Source: Lysobacteraceae bacterium NML91-0213 (lineage in GTDB: Bacteria; Pseudomonadota; Gammaproteobacteria; Xanthomonadales; Xanthomonadaceae). From it: a DNA stretch of 60,482 bases. A program made the translations under genes and the position numbers. The DNA is taken from contig NWQL01000004.1 in NCBI GenBank assembly GCA_002798175.1, positions 124,102-184,583 on the forward strand, in the 5' to 3' direction. Below are positions 1-10,886 of the stretch, in pieces. Position 1 is the first letter of the stretch, and the number at the start of each line of letters is the position of its first letter. The notes under the pieces are model-generated. The model searched no databases and was not told the DNA's origin. It saw nothing but the letters and a program-made list of their open reading frames with translations.

Positions 1-1
1 C

Positions 2-493
2 GGACTGCCGCCGCTCGAGGACAACCCGGAAGCCGGGCTGGTGGAGCTGGTCCCGATCGTTCCCGTGGATCCGGACGCCATCGAGGCCACCCAGGCCGCG
101 ACCTCGCCGGCACCCGTCGCGACGGCGACCTCCGGACCCGAGGCTGCGGCGGTGGTGCAGGCCTACTACGCGGCGATCGGCTCGCGCGACTACCGTTCGG
201 CCTATGGCCTGTGGTCGGATGGCGGCCGCGCCAGCGGGCAGTCGCCCGAACAGTTCGCGGCCGGCTTTGCCGACACCCGCGCGGTGGAGGTGCAGGTGGG
301 CGCATCCGGCGCGCCGGAAGCGGCCGCGGGCGGGCAGTACGTGCGGGTGCCGGTCTCGGTGGTCGCCACCCAGGCCGACGGCAGCACCCGCCGCTTCGCC
401 GGGCAGTACACGCTGCGCCGCGCAGCGGCCGCTGGCGCCGATGCCCAGGCGTGGCGCATCGCGTCCGCGGAACTGCGCGAAGAGCGCCTCTGA
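2..493 (+). CDS. Hypothetical protein, C-terminal part (5' end outside window)
   Basis: The reading frame is open from the window edge, so only about the last 163 residues are visible. They begin with a Pro/Ala/Thr-rich, low-complexity linker. A compact segment follows, starting near VVQAYYAAIGSRDYRSAY and running to the stop. That pattern (one helix with paired aromatics, then alternating strands) resembles the SnoaL/NTF2-like fold found at the end of many exported or membrane-anchored proteins. I do not recognise the family. The gene is convergent with the DUF5916 gene, with only four bases between the stop codons. Function is unknown; the fold is an inference from pattern only. Confidence 0.6.
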   Translation, partial: GLPPLEDNPEAGLVELVPIVPVDPDAIEATQAATSPAPVATATSGPEAAAVVQAYYAAIGSRDYRSAYGLWSDGGRASGQSPEQFAAGFADTRAVEVQVGASGAPEAAAGGQYVRVPVSVVATQADGSTRRFAGQYTLRRAAAAGADAQAWRIASAELREERL

Positions 494-497
494 CCGC

Positions 498-2750
498 TTA
501 CCGCCCGAAGCGGTAGCTGAGCTTGACCAGCAACTGCTCGTCGTCGCGCAGGCTGAAGCTGTCCTGCAGCTGGTCGGCGACGCCGTCCGGATCGAACAGC
601 TGCTCGTAGCCACCGCGTGCATAGACCACGTACAGGTGCGACAGCGGGGCGAGTTCGTAGCGGTAGCGCACCTGGAAGCCGAGATTGCGCACGCCGAAGT
701 CCTCGACCGGATCGGCGACGGCGATCGCGTATCCGGCGGGGTCGAAGCGCCAGGCCTGGCGCAGGCGCGCATCGATGCCGATCGCCTGCAGCTTGACGCG
801 CAGTTCCTGGCGGGGGTCGATGCTCCAGTCCAGCCCGGCGCGCAGGCGGGCCTCGCGACCACGGAAGCCGCCGACGAGATTGCCGCCCTGCCAGATCAGC
901 CAGTCCGGCCGGTGGATCCAGGTGGCGCCGGCATTGAGGCTGAGGGTGTCGCTCAGGAACCAGGTGGCCCCGTACCAGAACGCCGCGCCAGGCCGGTCAT
1001 TGCCCGCGAGGCCGCCGCTCGACACCTCCAGCTCCACGTCGTGCGCCCACGCCCCCTTGCGCGGGCGCTCGTATTCGTAGATCGCCGAGAAGCTCGGCGG
1101 CAGCCGCACCAGGCCATTGCCGCGCAGCAACTGGTCGCTGACGCCGGCACTGTTGACGTTGAGCTGCGCGTACTCGTAACTGCCGTCGCGCAACCGGCCC
1201 TCGCGGCTGATCCGGAACTGGTCGTTGAGCCTGTCGCCGCGGTCGTTGTGGCTGGTGGCCGCACGCCAGCGCCAGTCCTTGGAGGCGTAGCGCGAATCCT
1301 CCGGCTGGTCGGCGAAGCGCCTGCGCAGTTCCCAGTGCAGGTAATTGACGCTGTTGCGGGCGAGGTAGCCGAAGTCGTTGATCTGCAGCCCGTCGCCGAA
1401 ATGCATGGCGATCCACTGCTGGCGCCAGCCGCCGTCCATCTCGTAGTCCGCCCACACCGTGGCGCCGAAGTCCTCGCTGCGCGTGCCGGACTGGTCGATG
1501 CGGCTGCCGAGCAGGCGCGTGCGCACGTTCCAGCGCGGGGTCGGCCGCCAGTTGTGGTCCACGCCCAGCACGTTGGCCACGCGGTCGAGCCCGGGCCGAT
1601 CGACCCGGGTCAGCATCGCGCCGAGGTTCTGGTTGGCGAAGTCGCGCACCAGGCGCAGCGCATGGAACGATCGCCCGGCCTCGCCGCGCTCGTCGGCGGA
1701 GAACACGCCGTACTTCACCTCGCCGAAGTTGCCGTTGAGCTTGACCGCGGCGGTGATGTCGCCGGCGCCGCTGCCATCGTCAGCCGGGCCGCCCACCCGC
1801 CGCGTGTACAGCTGCTGGCTGGAGTCGGAGGGCGTGGTCAGTTCGAACAGGCCCTGGTTCTCGGTGAAGAACGGGCGCTTGTCGCTGACAAAGGTTTCGG
1901 TGGCGCTGAAGTTCACCACCAGGTCGTCGCTTTCCACCTGGCCGAAGTCGGGATTCACCGTCGCCGAGAGCTGGAAACGCCCGCTCGGCTTCCAGAACAG
2001 GTCGGCGCCGCCGTCCATCCCGGTGTCGCTGCCGGTGTTGTCGTACAGCCCGGACACGTACGGCGTGATCGCCAGCAGCGCCTGGCTGTACGCCGGCACC
2101 TCCAGCGGGTGGAAGTCGGAGACGAAGCGTGGCCGCTCGTAGCTGGCATGCGGCATCGCCGCGCGCTCGCCGGTGGCACCGATCACCCGGTCGAGATAGA
2201 GCCGCAGCCGGCGCATGCCGTCGCGGCCATCGGCCATCGGCGCGATATGCCAGGGAATCAGCATCTCGACCGACCAGCCGGCATCGTCCTCGGACACCGC
2301 ATGCATCCACAGGCCGTCCCAGTCGTCGTTGAACTGGTTCTCGTTGCTGATCACGGCGTCGTAGATGCCGCCGGTGGAGGCCACGGTGAAGTTGTAGGCG
2401 GTGCGGCCATCGCCGTCGAAGTCCACCATCAGGTTGACCCGGTCCACCTGGGCATCGAAGTCGCGCTGCACCCACTGCCGCGTCCGCGGCACGCCCGCAG
2501 GCTGCTCGTTGCGGAACGCCACCGCGAGGCCGTCCGGCGTGGCCATCACCCAGGCGCGGGTCGCCAGCGAGGCCGGGGCGCCGGTCAGTGGCTGCGTCTG
2601 GCGGAAATCGTCGAACTCGTGCGCGCCGGCCCATTCGGCCGGATCGATCCGGCCATCGATCTCGACGGCCATCAGTGCAGGCGGCGCCAGCAGCAGCGCA
2701 AGCACGACGGCGGACCTTCCGGCTCGTTTGGCGGGGTGCATGGCTCGCAT
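498..2750 (-). CDS. DUF5916 / CBM9-like outer-membrane protein
   Basis: Protein of about 750 residues. A signal peptide is visible (basic start, then AVVLALLLAPPALMA). Next comes a family 9 carbohydrate-binding-like domain opening with IDGRIDPAEWAGAHEFDDF, and then a long stretch of alternating strands typical of DUF5916, which is predicted to form an outer-membrane barrel. The protein ends in KLSYRFGR, close to the aromatic ending expected of barrel proteins. I place the start at 2750 because AAGGGA sits nine bases upstream of that ATG; an upstream GTG would add 14 residues that do not look like a signal peptide. The family is common in Xanthomonadaceae and Bacteroidetes. Its substrate is not established and cannot be read from the sequence. 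Confidence 0.85.
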   Translation of the reverse strand: MRAMHPAKRAGRSAVVLALLLAPPALMAVEIDGRIDPAEWAGAHEFDDFRQTQPLTGAPASLATRAWVMATPDGLAVAFRNEQPAGVPRTRQWVQRDFDAQVDRVNLMVDFDGDGRTAYNFTVASTGGIYDAVISNENQFNDDWDGLWMHAVSEDDAGWSVEMLIPWHIAPMADGRDGMRRLRLYLDRVIGATGERAAMPHASYERPRFVSDFHPLEVPAYSQALLAITPYVSGLYDNTGSDTGMDGGADLFWKPSGRFQLSATVNPDFGQVESDDLVVNFSATETFVSDKRPFFTENQGLFELTTPSDSSQQLYTRRVGGPADDGSGAGDITAAVKLNGNFGEVKYGVFSADERGEAGRSFHALRLVRDFANQNLGAMLTRVDRPGLDRVANVLGVDHNWRPTPRWNVRTRLLGSRIDQSGTRSEDFGATVWADYEMDGGWRQQWIAMHFGDGLQINDFGYLARNSVNYLHWELRRRFADQPEDSRYASKDWRWRAATSHNDRGDRLNDQFRISREGRLRDGSYEYAQLNVNSAGVSDQLLRGNGLVRLPPSFSAIYEYERPRKGAWAHDVELEVSSGGLAGNDRPGAAFWYGATWFLSDTLSLNAGATWIHRPDWLIWQGGNLVGGFRGREARLRAGLDWSIDPRQELRVKLQAIGIDARLRQAWRFDPAGYAIAVADPVEDFGVRNLGFQVRYRYELAPLSHLYVVYARGGYEQLFDPDGVADQLQDSFSLRDDEQLLVKLSYRFGR

Positions 2751-2879
2751 CGGGGTGGTCCCTTCCGGGCCCGCTGACCCGTTGCCGCGCACGGTACGCG
2801 CGCCGCCCGCGGGCGACGCCTGTCGTTGGTCATTGCGACCGTTGGCGGCCGTCGCGCATCCCCGGCGCGACGCGAGGCT

Positions 2880-3356
2880 TCAGCGCTTGGGCTGGAGCAG
2901 GGTGCCGGTGCAACCGGGCTGGCCGCAGCGGCAGCCCCAGAGCTTCTTCAGGCGCGGCGTGTGGCGCTCGGCCAGGCGGATGCCGTAGTTGTAGGTGAGC
3001 TCTTCGCCACGGCTGATGTCGCGCAGCGCCTCGATGTAGATGCGGTCCTTTTCCGGCCGCTGCTTCGCGTCCTCTTCCACCACCGCCTCGCAGTTGGGCG
3101 CACAGCTGTGGTTGATCCAGCGCCCGATGTTGCCGCGCTTGTTGCCGTCGATCACGTAGTGGTCGTTGAGGGTGAACAGGAAGGTGTGGCCGTTCTCCTC
3201 GAGCTCGGCGTAGTCGGCGTCCACTTCCTCGTGCGTACGCAGCGCACCGGTGTAACGGATGATCCTCTCGCCCTTTTTGATCTTGCGCGTGGCGAACACG
3301 CCATTGCCGTGGATCGGGGACTTGCGGGCTTCGATCTTCAGGGGCTTGGTGGGCAT
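2880..3356 (-). CDS. SET-domain protein-lysine methyltransferase
   Basis: Compact protein of 158 residues made almost entirely of a SET domain. The pseudoknot motifs are intact: INHSCAPNCE (residues 81-90) and GEELTYNYG (117-125), which in the family bind S-adenosylmethionine and the target lysine. A post-SET zinc motif C-x-C-x4-C follows at Cys142, Cys144 and Cys149. The N-terminus KSPIHGNGVFA is the usual SET opening. An ATG at 3356 starts the domain naturally; further upstream the frame codes for nothing recognisable. It is divergent from the suf regulator. Bacterial members probably methylate a protein lysine, but the target here is unknown. SAM-dependent methyltransferase is secure from the motifs; the substrate is not. 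Confidence 0.9.
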   Translation of the reverse strand: MPTKPLKIEARKSPIHGNGVFATRKIKKGERIIRYTGALRTHEEVDADYAELEENGHTFLFTLNDHYVIDGNKRGNIGRWINHSCAPNCEAVVEEDAKQRPEKDRIYIEALRDISRGEELTYNYGIRLAERHTPRLKKLWGCRCGQPGCTGTLLQPKR

Positions 3357-3468
3357 CGGGTCGCGCGTTCGTGGAGAGGCGGCATTGTGCCACGCGTCGC
3401 GGCGCGCTCCGGAGCAGACCGCATCGGATGCTGCTTGCACCGTCGCTGAACCCATGCCGCCGTGGGGT

Positions 3469-3497
3469 TTGGCCGGCGCCGGGCTAAAGAGTACAAT
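3469..3497 (+). promoter_or_regulatory. Candidate promoter of the suf operon
   Basis: TTGGCC (3469-3474) and TACAAT (3492-3497) are separated by 17 bases, a good sigma-70 arrangement. They lie 25 bases upstream of the Rrf2 regulator that begins the suf operon. The -10 hexamer lies inside a candidate operator (see next entry). Confidence 0.6.
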
Positions 3498-3510
3498 TTC
3501 GGTCCTCTTT
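3486..3510. promoter_or_regulatory. Inverted repeat overlapping the suf -10, possible operator
   Basis: AAAGAG (3486-3491) is mirrored by CTCTTT (3505-3510) across a 13-base spacer that contains the -10 hexamer. A protein bound here would block the promoter. Rrf2/IscR-type repressors bind dyads of this size, and the first gene of the operon encodes one, so autoregulation is plausible. The arms are only six bases long, so chance cannot be excluded. Confidence 0.35.
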
Positions 3511-3522
3511 CATGGACCCGCC

Positions 3523-3990
3523 ATGCTCCGCGTCACCCGCCTCACCGATTACGCGACCGTCGTGCTGACCGTGCTTGCCGCGCGCTCGGAGGCGGTGCTG
3601 AGCGCGCCCGAGCTGGCCGAACTGGCCGGCCTGGAGACGCCGACGGTGAGCAAGGTCCTCAAGCCGCTGGCGCAGGCGGGGCTCGTCGAAGGCTTCCGCG
3701 GTGTGAACGGCGGTTACCGGCTTGCACGCCCGGCCGAGGCCATCACCCTGATCGAGATCGTCGAGGCGATGGAAGGCCCGCTGGCCATCACCGAGTGCAG
3801 CCTCGACGACAACCAGTGCGGCATTTCCCACCAGTGCGGGCTGCGCGCCAACTGGCGGCGCATCAACGACGTGGTTGCGGATGCGCTGCGCGGCTTCACC
3901 CTCGCCAGCCTGCATGGCGACGTTTCCACCCCTCCTCCTTCCCCCCTGCCGTCCCCGCGCCGCATCCAGGCGCGGCTGGCGGACACCTGA
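3523..3990 (+). CDS. Rrf2-family regulator of the SUF system
   Basis: A 155-residue Rrf2/IscR-like transcription factor. The N-terminal winged helix-turn-helix runs from [11 protein letters not shown] through NGGYRLARP. Three cysteines, Cys92, Cys99 and Cys105, match the cluster-ligating triad of IscR-type proteins, so the protein probably carries an Fe-S cluster and senses Fe-S demand. It matches the regulator that heads suf operons in Xanthomonas and relatives. The C-terminus is Pro/Ser-rich and probably disordered. sufB starts 13 bases after its stop, so regulator and assembly genes should be co-transcribed, allowing feedback control. I chose the ATG at 3523 because the conserved N-terminus [11 protein letters not shown] starts there. 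Confidence 0.93.
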   Translation: MLRVTRLTDYATVVLTVLAARSEAVLSAPELAELAGLETPTVSKVLKPLAQAGLVEGFRGVNGGYRLARPAEAITLIEIVEAMEGPLAITECSLDDNQCGISHQCGLRANWRRINDVVADALRGFTLASLHGDVSTPPPSPLPSPRRIQARLADT

Positions 3991-4003
3991 CAGTAGGCAG
4001 CCC

Positions 4004-5475
<1,472 letters not shown>

Positions 5476-5479
<4 letters not shown>

Positions 5480-5883
5480 TCGCGCGCGCGCTTGCCGTAT
5501 TGCTGGTGCTCACTGCATGTGTACTTCCACCGGCGGTGGCTTCGCCGGTGTGTGATCCGGACGGCACCCAGCTGGAAATGAACGCTTGCGCGCAGGACGA
5601 ACTCGAAGCCGCGGACGCCGAGCTCAATGCTGTGTATCGCCAGATCATGCAGCACAGGAAGGACGAACCCGTGTTCCTTCAGAAGTTCCGCGCCGCTCAA
5701 CGTCTGTGGGTCCAGCTGCGCGACGCCGACCTGGAAGCACAGTTCCCGCTTGCCGACGGAGAGGACCTGCGCTTGGCCTACGGCTCGATCCATCCACTCG
5801 AGTACGCGTCCGCGAAGACCGAAATCACCCGCGCGCGCGCGCAATACCTGCGCACGCACCTGCCGGACCGTTCCGGACGCTGA
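5476..5883 (+). CDS. LprI/DUF1311-like exported protein inside the suf operon
   Basis: A 135-residue protein with a hydrophobic N-terminus ([21 protein letters not shown]). The LTAC sequence fits a lipobox at Cys15, but a conventional cleavage after AVAS is also possible. The mature part has the DUF1311/LprI pattern: paired cysteines around [18 protein letters not shown], then helices [12 protein letters not shown] and [20 protein letters not shown]. LprI of Mycobacterium inhibits lysozyme, but most members are uncharacterised. The start overlaps the sufB stop (ATGA), and sufC begins 34 bases downstream, so the gene should be expressed with the SUF machinery. A periplasmic protein has no obvious role in cytosolic Fe-S assembly. 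Its codon usage looks like that of its neighbours. Confidence 0.82.
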
Positions 5884-5917
5884 ACTCCAGTACCCACGTT
5901 CACGGACACTTACGTAC

Positions 5918-6678
<761 letters not shown>

Positions 6679-6679
<1 letters not shown>

Positions 6680-7956
6680 TGAGCGTGCTGCTCGATTCGC
6701 TGGCCGCGGGCTTCCAGGGCGATGCCGCGCGCCGTTCGATCCTCGACGAGGCCCTGCGCGATGGCCTGCCCGGCCCCCGCAGCGAAGCCTGGAAGTACAC
6801 CCCGCTGCGCGCGCTGGAACGGCGCAGCTTCGACATCGCCCCTGCCCTGCCGCCGCGGATCGACCCGGCGCTGCTGGATGCGATTCCCGCGCCGCGGCTG
6901 GTGTTCGTCAATGGTCGCCACGTACCGGCATTGTCCTCGCTGGACGGCCTGCCCGCGGGCGTGTCGCTGCGGCCGTTGTCGGATGCGCTGGCCGATGGCG
7001 ACGAGGTCCTGCGCTTCCTGCACCGCCGTTTCGACCGTACCGATGAGGTCTTTGCGCGACTCAACGCGGCGCTCGCCGGCGAAGGCGTGCTGCTGCGTGT
7101 CGAGGCCGATACCGCCGTCGACGTGCCACTGCAGCTGGTGTTCGTCGCGTCGCCGCAGGACGCCGGCGGCGCAACCGGCGACCTCGCCTGGCACCTGCGC
7201 CATCTGATCGAACTCCGGCAGGGCGCCTCGCTGTCCGTGGTCGAGCACCACCTGCACACCGCCGATACCCGCCACCTCGGCAACGTCCTCGCGCATGTGC
7301 ACGTGGCCGATGGCGCCCGCCTGGAGCACGCCCGCGTACAGGATGACGCCAGTGGTGCCACGCTGTTCCTGCGCACCGACGTTGTGCTGGCCAAGGAAGC
7401 CGAGTACCGGCGGGTGGACGTGGAACTCGGCGGCGCGCTGTCGCGGCACGAACTCAACGTGCGCCTGGAAGGCGAACGCGCGCGGCTGACCGCCAATGGC
7501 GTGCTGCTGGGCACCGGGCGTCGCCATGTCGATACCCGCCTTGGCATCGACCATGTGGCCCGCGATACCTCGGCCGAGCTGGTCTGGCGTGGTGCGGCGA
7601 CCGACCGTGGCCGGGTGGTGTTCCATGGCGGCATCCTGATCCGCGAAGGCGCCGATGGCACCGACGCGCAGCTGTCGAACAAGAACCTGCTGCTGTCGGC
7701 GGATGCCGGAATCGATACCCAGCCCGTGCTGGTGATCCACGCCGACGAGGTGCAGGCCGCGCATGGCGCGACGGTCGGCCAGCTCGACGACAACGCGCTG
7801 TTCTACCTGCGCGCGCGTGGCATTCCCGAGCGCCAGGCGCGCGCCCTGCTGACCGCGGCCTTCGTGCGCGAGCCGCTGGGCGCGCTGGACGGGCCGCTTC
7901 GCGAAACCCTCGAGGACGCGCTGGCGCGCATGCTCGACGGCATCGTGTCCGGATGA
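6679..7956 (+). CDS. sufD: Fe-S scaffold subunit SufD
   Basis: A 425-residue SufD, the SufB paralogue that completes the scaffold and is needed for iron entry. The N-terminal helical part contains PGPRSEAWKYTPLRALERR, the conserved SufD signature. The beta-helix core follows, with a C-terminal domain including SADAGIDTQPVLVIHADEV and GATVGQLDDNALFYLRARG, where His and Glu/Asp residues face SufB. The start overlaps the sufC stop, and the end overlaps the sufS start by four bases, showing a tight operon. Confidence 0.96.
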
Positions 7957-9200
7957 GCGCGCCGGTTACCGACATGGCCGCCGTGCCGGTCGACTGGGCA
8001 CGCGTGCGCGCGGACTTCCCGCTGCTGGAACGCCATGTGCACGGCAAGCCGCTGGTGTACTTCGACAATGCCAACACCGGGCAGAAACCCGCCGCGGTGA
8101 TCGAGGCGGTCGACGGGTACTACCGCCACTTCAACGCCAACGTCAGCCGCGCCGTGCATCAGCTCGGCAGCGAGGCCACCGAGGCCTACGAGGGCGCACG
8201 CAAGCGATTGGCCCGCTTCCTCAACGTGCGTGCGGACGAACTGGTGCTGTGCAGCGGCACCACCTTCGCGATCAACCTGGTCGCGTACTCGTGGGCGCTG
8301 CCGCGGCTGAAGGCCGGCGACACCATCCTGGTCTCCCGGATGGAACACCACGCCAACATCGTGCCCTGGCAGCTGGTGGCCGCACGCACCGGGGCGACGA
8401 TCCGCGTGGCGGAGATCCACGAGGACGGCACGCTCGACCGCGAGGCACTGGCGCGCGCGATGACGCCGGACGTGAAGCTGCTGGCGATCACCCACGTGTC
8501 CAACCTGCTCGGCACGGTGAACCCGGTGCGCGAGCTGTGCCGCGAGGCGCGTCGGCGCGGCATCGTCACCGTGGTCGACGGCTCGCAGGCCGTGCCGCAC
8601 CGGCCGGTGGACCTGCAGGCGATCGGCTGCGACTTCTATGCCTTCACCGGCCACAAGATGTGCGGGCCGACCGGCACCGGCGCCCTGTGGGCGCGCCGCG
8701 AACATCTCGAGGCGATGCCGCCGTTCCTCGGAGGCGGCGAGATGATCCGGGAAGTCAGTTTCGACGGCACCGTGTTCAACGACCCGCCGCACCGCTTCGA
8801 GGCCGGCACGCCCAACATCGCCGGCTTCGTGGGGCTGGCGGCGGCGGTGGATTACCTCGACGGGATCGGCATGGCCAACATCGAGGCGCGCGAGGCCGAC
8901 CTGCTGGCCTACCTGACCACCGCGCTGGACGCGGAGCCCGGCGTGCGCATCCTCGGCCGCGCTCCGGACAAGGCCGCAGTGGTGTCGTTCCTGGTCGAAG
9001 GCGCGCACGCGCACGACCTCGCCACCCTGCTCGATCTCGAGGGCGTGGCCGTGCGTTCGGGCCAGCATTGCGCGCATCCGCTGCTGCAGTTCTACGGCGT
9101 CGCCGCGACCTGTCGCGCGTCACCGGCGTTCTACAACACGCATGCCGAGATCGACGCCTTCATCACCGCCCTGCGCAAGGTGCGACGGCTGCTGGGCTGA
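7953..9200 (+). CDS. sufS: Cysteine desulfurase SufS
   Basis: A 415-residue class V aminotransferase-fold cysteine desulfurase that provides sulfur for SufB. Lys235 in FTGHKMCGPTG is the pyridoxal-phosphate lysine. Cys373 in RSGQHCAHP is the persulfide-carrying cysteine, in the R-x-G-x-H-C-A context typical of SufS rather than IscS. The N-terminal motif YFDNANTGQKP matches xanthomonad SufS proteins. An ATG at 7974 is a weaker alternative start. sufA, sufE and sufU are not in the window, so the sulfur shuttle partner must be encoded elsewhere. The next gene is convergent, only nine bases from the stop, so the operon ends here. Confidence 0.96.
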   Translation: MSAPVTDMAAVPVDWARVRADFPLLERHVHGKPLVYFDNANTGQKPAAVIEAVDGYYRHFNANVSRAVHQLGSEATEAYEGARKRLARFLNVRADELVLCSGTTFAINLVAYSWALPRLKAGDTILVSRMEHHANIVPWQLVAARTGATIRVAEIHEDGTLDREALARAMTPDVKLLAITHVSNLLGTVNPVRELCREARRRGIVTVVDGSQAVPHRPVDLQAIGCDFYAFTGHKMCGPTGTGALWARREHLEAMPPFLGGGEMIREVSFDGTVFNDPPHRFEAGTPNIAGFVGLAAAVDYLDGIGMANIEAREADLLAYLTTALDAEPGVRILGRAPDKAAVVSFLVEGAHAHDLATLLDLEGVAVRSGQHCAHPLLQFYGVAATCRASPAFYNTHAEIDAFITALRKVRRLLG

Positions 9201-9209
9201 GCCGGTACC

Positions 9210-10886
9210 TCAGGCGCGGGCTGCAGCACTCGCGCGCCGGCATGGATGCAGGATGTCCCGTCCGGGCCGGTAATCGCGGGTCTGCACGTCGAAGAAGCCG
9301 AGCACGGTATCGAACAGGTTGTCGTGGCTGTGGGCATCGCCGGCGATCCGGTCCAGGCAATCGCGGTCGATGCCGGCGCTGCCGGTGACCGCGGGCGACA
9401 GCCACAGCGTCATCGGCACGTGGAGCTGCTGGCGCGGCGCGATCGCCAGTGGCGCGCCATGCAGGAACAGTCCGTACTCGCCCAGTGACTCGCCGTGGTC
9501 GGACACGTAGAGCATCGCCGCGTCGTGGCCATGCTGCGCGCCCAGCAGGTCGATCAGTTCTCCCAGCACCGCGTCGGTGTAGCCGATGGCGTTGTCGTAC
9601 GCGTTGACGATCTGCTCCCGGCTGCAGCGCCCGAGGTCGCCGTGGCGGCAGGTGGGCCGGTAATGCTCGAACGCGGCGGGATAGCGCTCGAAATAGTTCG
9701 GGCCGTGGTTGCCGAGCGGATGCAGCACGATCAGGACGTCGTCCTCGGCGGCCTCGATGCGCTCGCGCAGTCCGGCGAGCAGGATCGCGTCAAGGCAGCG
9801 GTTGCCGGTGCACAGCGCGGGCGCCTGCGTCGGCTGCATCGTCTGCATTCCGATGGCATCGCAGACCCCCTTGCAGCCGGACTGGTTGTCGCGCCATGCC
9901 ACCTCCACGCCGGTCCGCGCCAGTACGTCCAGCAGGTTCTCCTGGTGGCGGATCGCGACGCGGTCGTAGCGCTCGCGCCCGAGGATCGAGAACATGCACG
10001 GCAGCGAGACTTCGGTGCTGGTCCCGCAGGCGGTGACGTCGGGGAAGTTCACCACGTCGCGACGCGCCAGTTCCGGCGTGGTCTGGCGCGCATACCCGTT
10101 GAGGCCCCAGTGGTCGGCGCGAACGGTCTCGCCAACCACCAGCACCAGCACCCTGGGACGGCGCGGACCGGCGGCGCCGACGATGCGCCGGGCATCGGCG
10201 GCCACCACCTCACGCGGGCCGGCCGCGCCGCGCTCCTCCTGCGACAGCGCCCGCACCGTGGAGACCAGCACGTTGCCGGGGGTGATGCGATGACGCAACG
10301 CGTGGTCGTTGCGGATCAGCGAGAACACCCCCTGCGAACCGATCGTCAGCGCGACAACGGCAAGCGCCAGCATGGCGATGGCGAACAGCGCCCGCCGCTG
10401 CAGATCCTGGCGCAGGGGCCGGATGCGCACGCGCGTCCACAACACCAGCGCGGCCGGCAGCCCGCCTGCAACGGCGACATGGACCAGCAGCCCCGGTGAC
10501 AGCAGTTCGCGGCTTTCCGCCATATCGGTGTGCAGGATGTTGCGGAGCATGTCGACGTCGAACAGCACCGCGTAACGCGATGCGTACCAGCTGGCGCAGG
10601 CGGTGATCACCAGCAGCGCTGCCAGCACGGGCCGCGTTGCGGCCCGCCACGCGAGGGGCGCCAGCACGCAGGCGTGCAGCGCGAACACCACGACAGCGAG
10701 CACGATCCGCACCCGCAGCGATGCGTCGGCCTGCGCCACCGCCTGCCAGAAGGTGCCGTTGCAGGCGAGCACGAAGTACGCGCAGACCAGTGCCAGCAGC
10801 GCCTCGCCGGACAGGCTCGGCCGCCAGCCGCGGATGGCGAGGTCGGGCACCTGCAGACGGCGCAGGCCGTCGGGCACGGTGCTCAT
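9210..10886 (-). CDS. eptA: Phosphoethanolamine-lipid A transferase EptA
   Basis: A 558-residue inner-membrane enzyme. About five N-terminal membrane segments precede a periplasmic alkaline-phosphatase-fold domain. Zinc/catalytic elements are visible: Glu253 in VGET, the nucleophile Thr289 in ACGTSTEVSLPCMFS, LGNHGPNYFERYP, and YVSDHGESLGE. The family moves phosphoethanolamine from phosphatidylethanolamine to lipid A, which confers polymyxin resistance and releases diacylglycerol. I chose the ATG at 10886 because it overlaps the PAP2 stop by four bases (ATGA). It is last in an operon with dgkA and PAP2. Lipid A as acceptor is inferred from family and context; another acceptor sugar is possible. 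Confidence 0.93.
   Translation of the reverse strand: MSTVPDGLRRLQVPDLAIRGWRPSLSGEALLALVCAYFVLACNGTFWQAVAQADASLRVRIVLAVVVFALHACVLAPLAWRAATRPVLAALLVITACASWYASRYAVLFDVDMLRNILHTDMAESRELLSPGLLVHVAVAGGLPAALVLWTRVRIRPLRQDLQRRALFAIAMLALAVVALTIGSQGVFSLIRNDHALRHRITPGNVLVSTVRALSQEERGAAGPREVVAADARRIVGAAGPRRPRVLVLVVGETVRADHWGLNGYARQTTPELARRDVVNFPDVTACGTSTEVSLPCMFSILGRERYDRVAIRHQENLLDVLARTGVEVAWRDNQSGCKGVCDAIGMQTMQPTQAPALCTGNRCLDAILLAGLRERIEAAEDDVLIVLHPLGNHGPNYFERYPAAFEHYRPTCRHGDLGRCSREQIVNAYDNAIGYTDAVLGELIDLLGAQHGHDAAMLYVSDHGESLGEYGLFLHGAPLAIAPRQQLHVPMTLWLSPAVTGSAGIDRDCLDRIAGDAHSHDNLFDTVLGFFDVQTRDYRPGRDILHPCRRASAAARA

Noticed and set aside
204..2777. Long open frame (857 codons) opposite the DUF5916 gene
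   Set aside because: It is the mirror of a well-supported gene in very GC-rich DNA. Its product is Arg/Ala/Val-rich, has no domain, and stop codons are simply rare there. The same reasoning removes other long antisense frames, for example 14282-16333, 29273-31735, 49659-52427 and 56265-59246.
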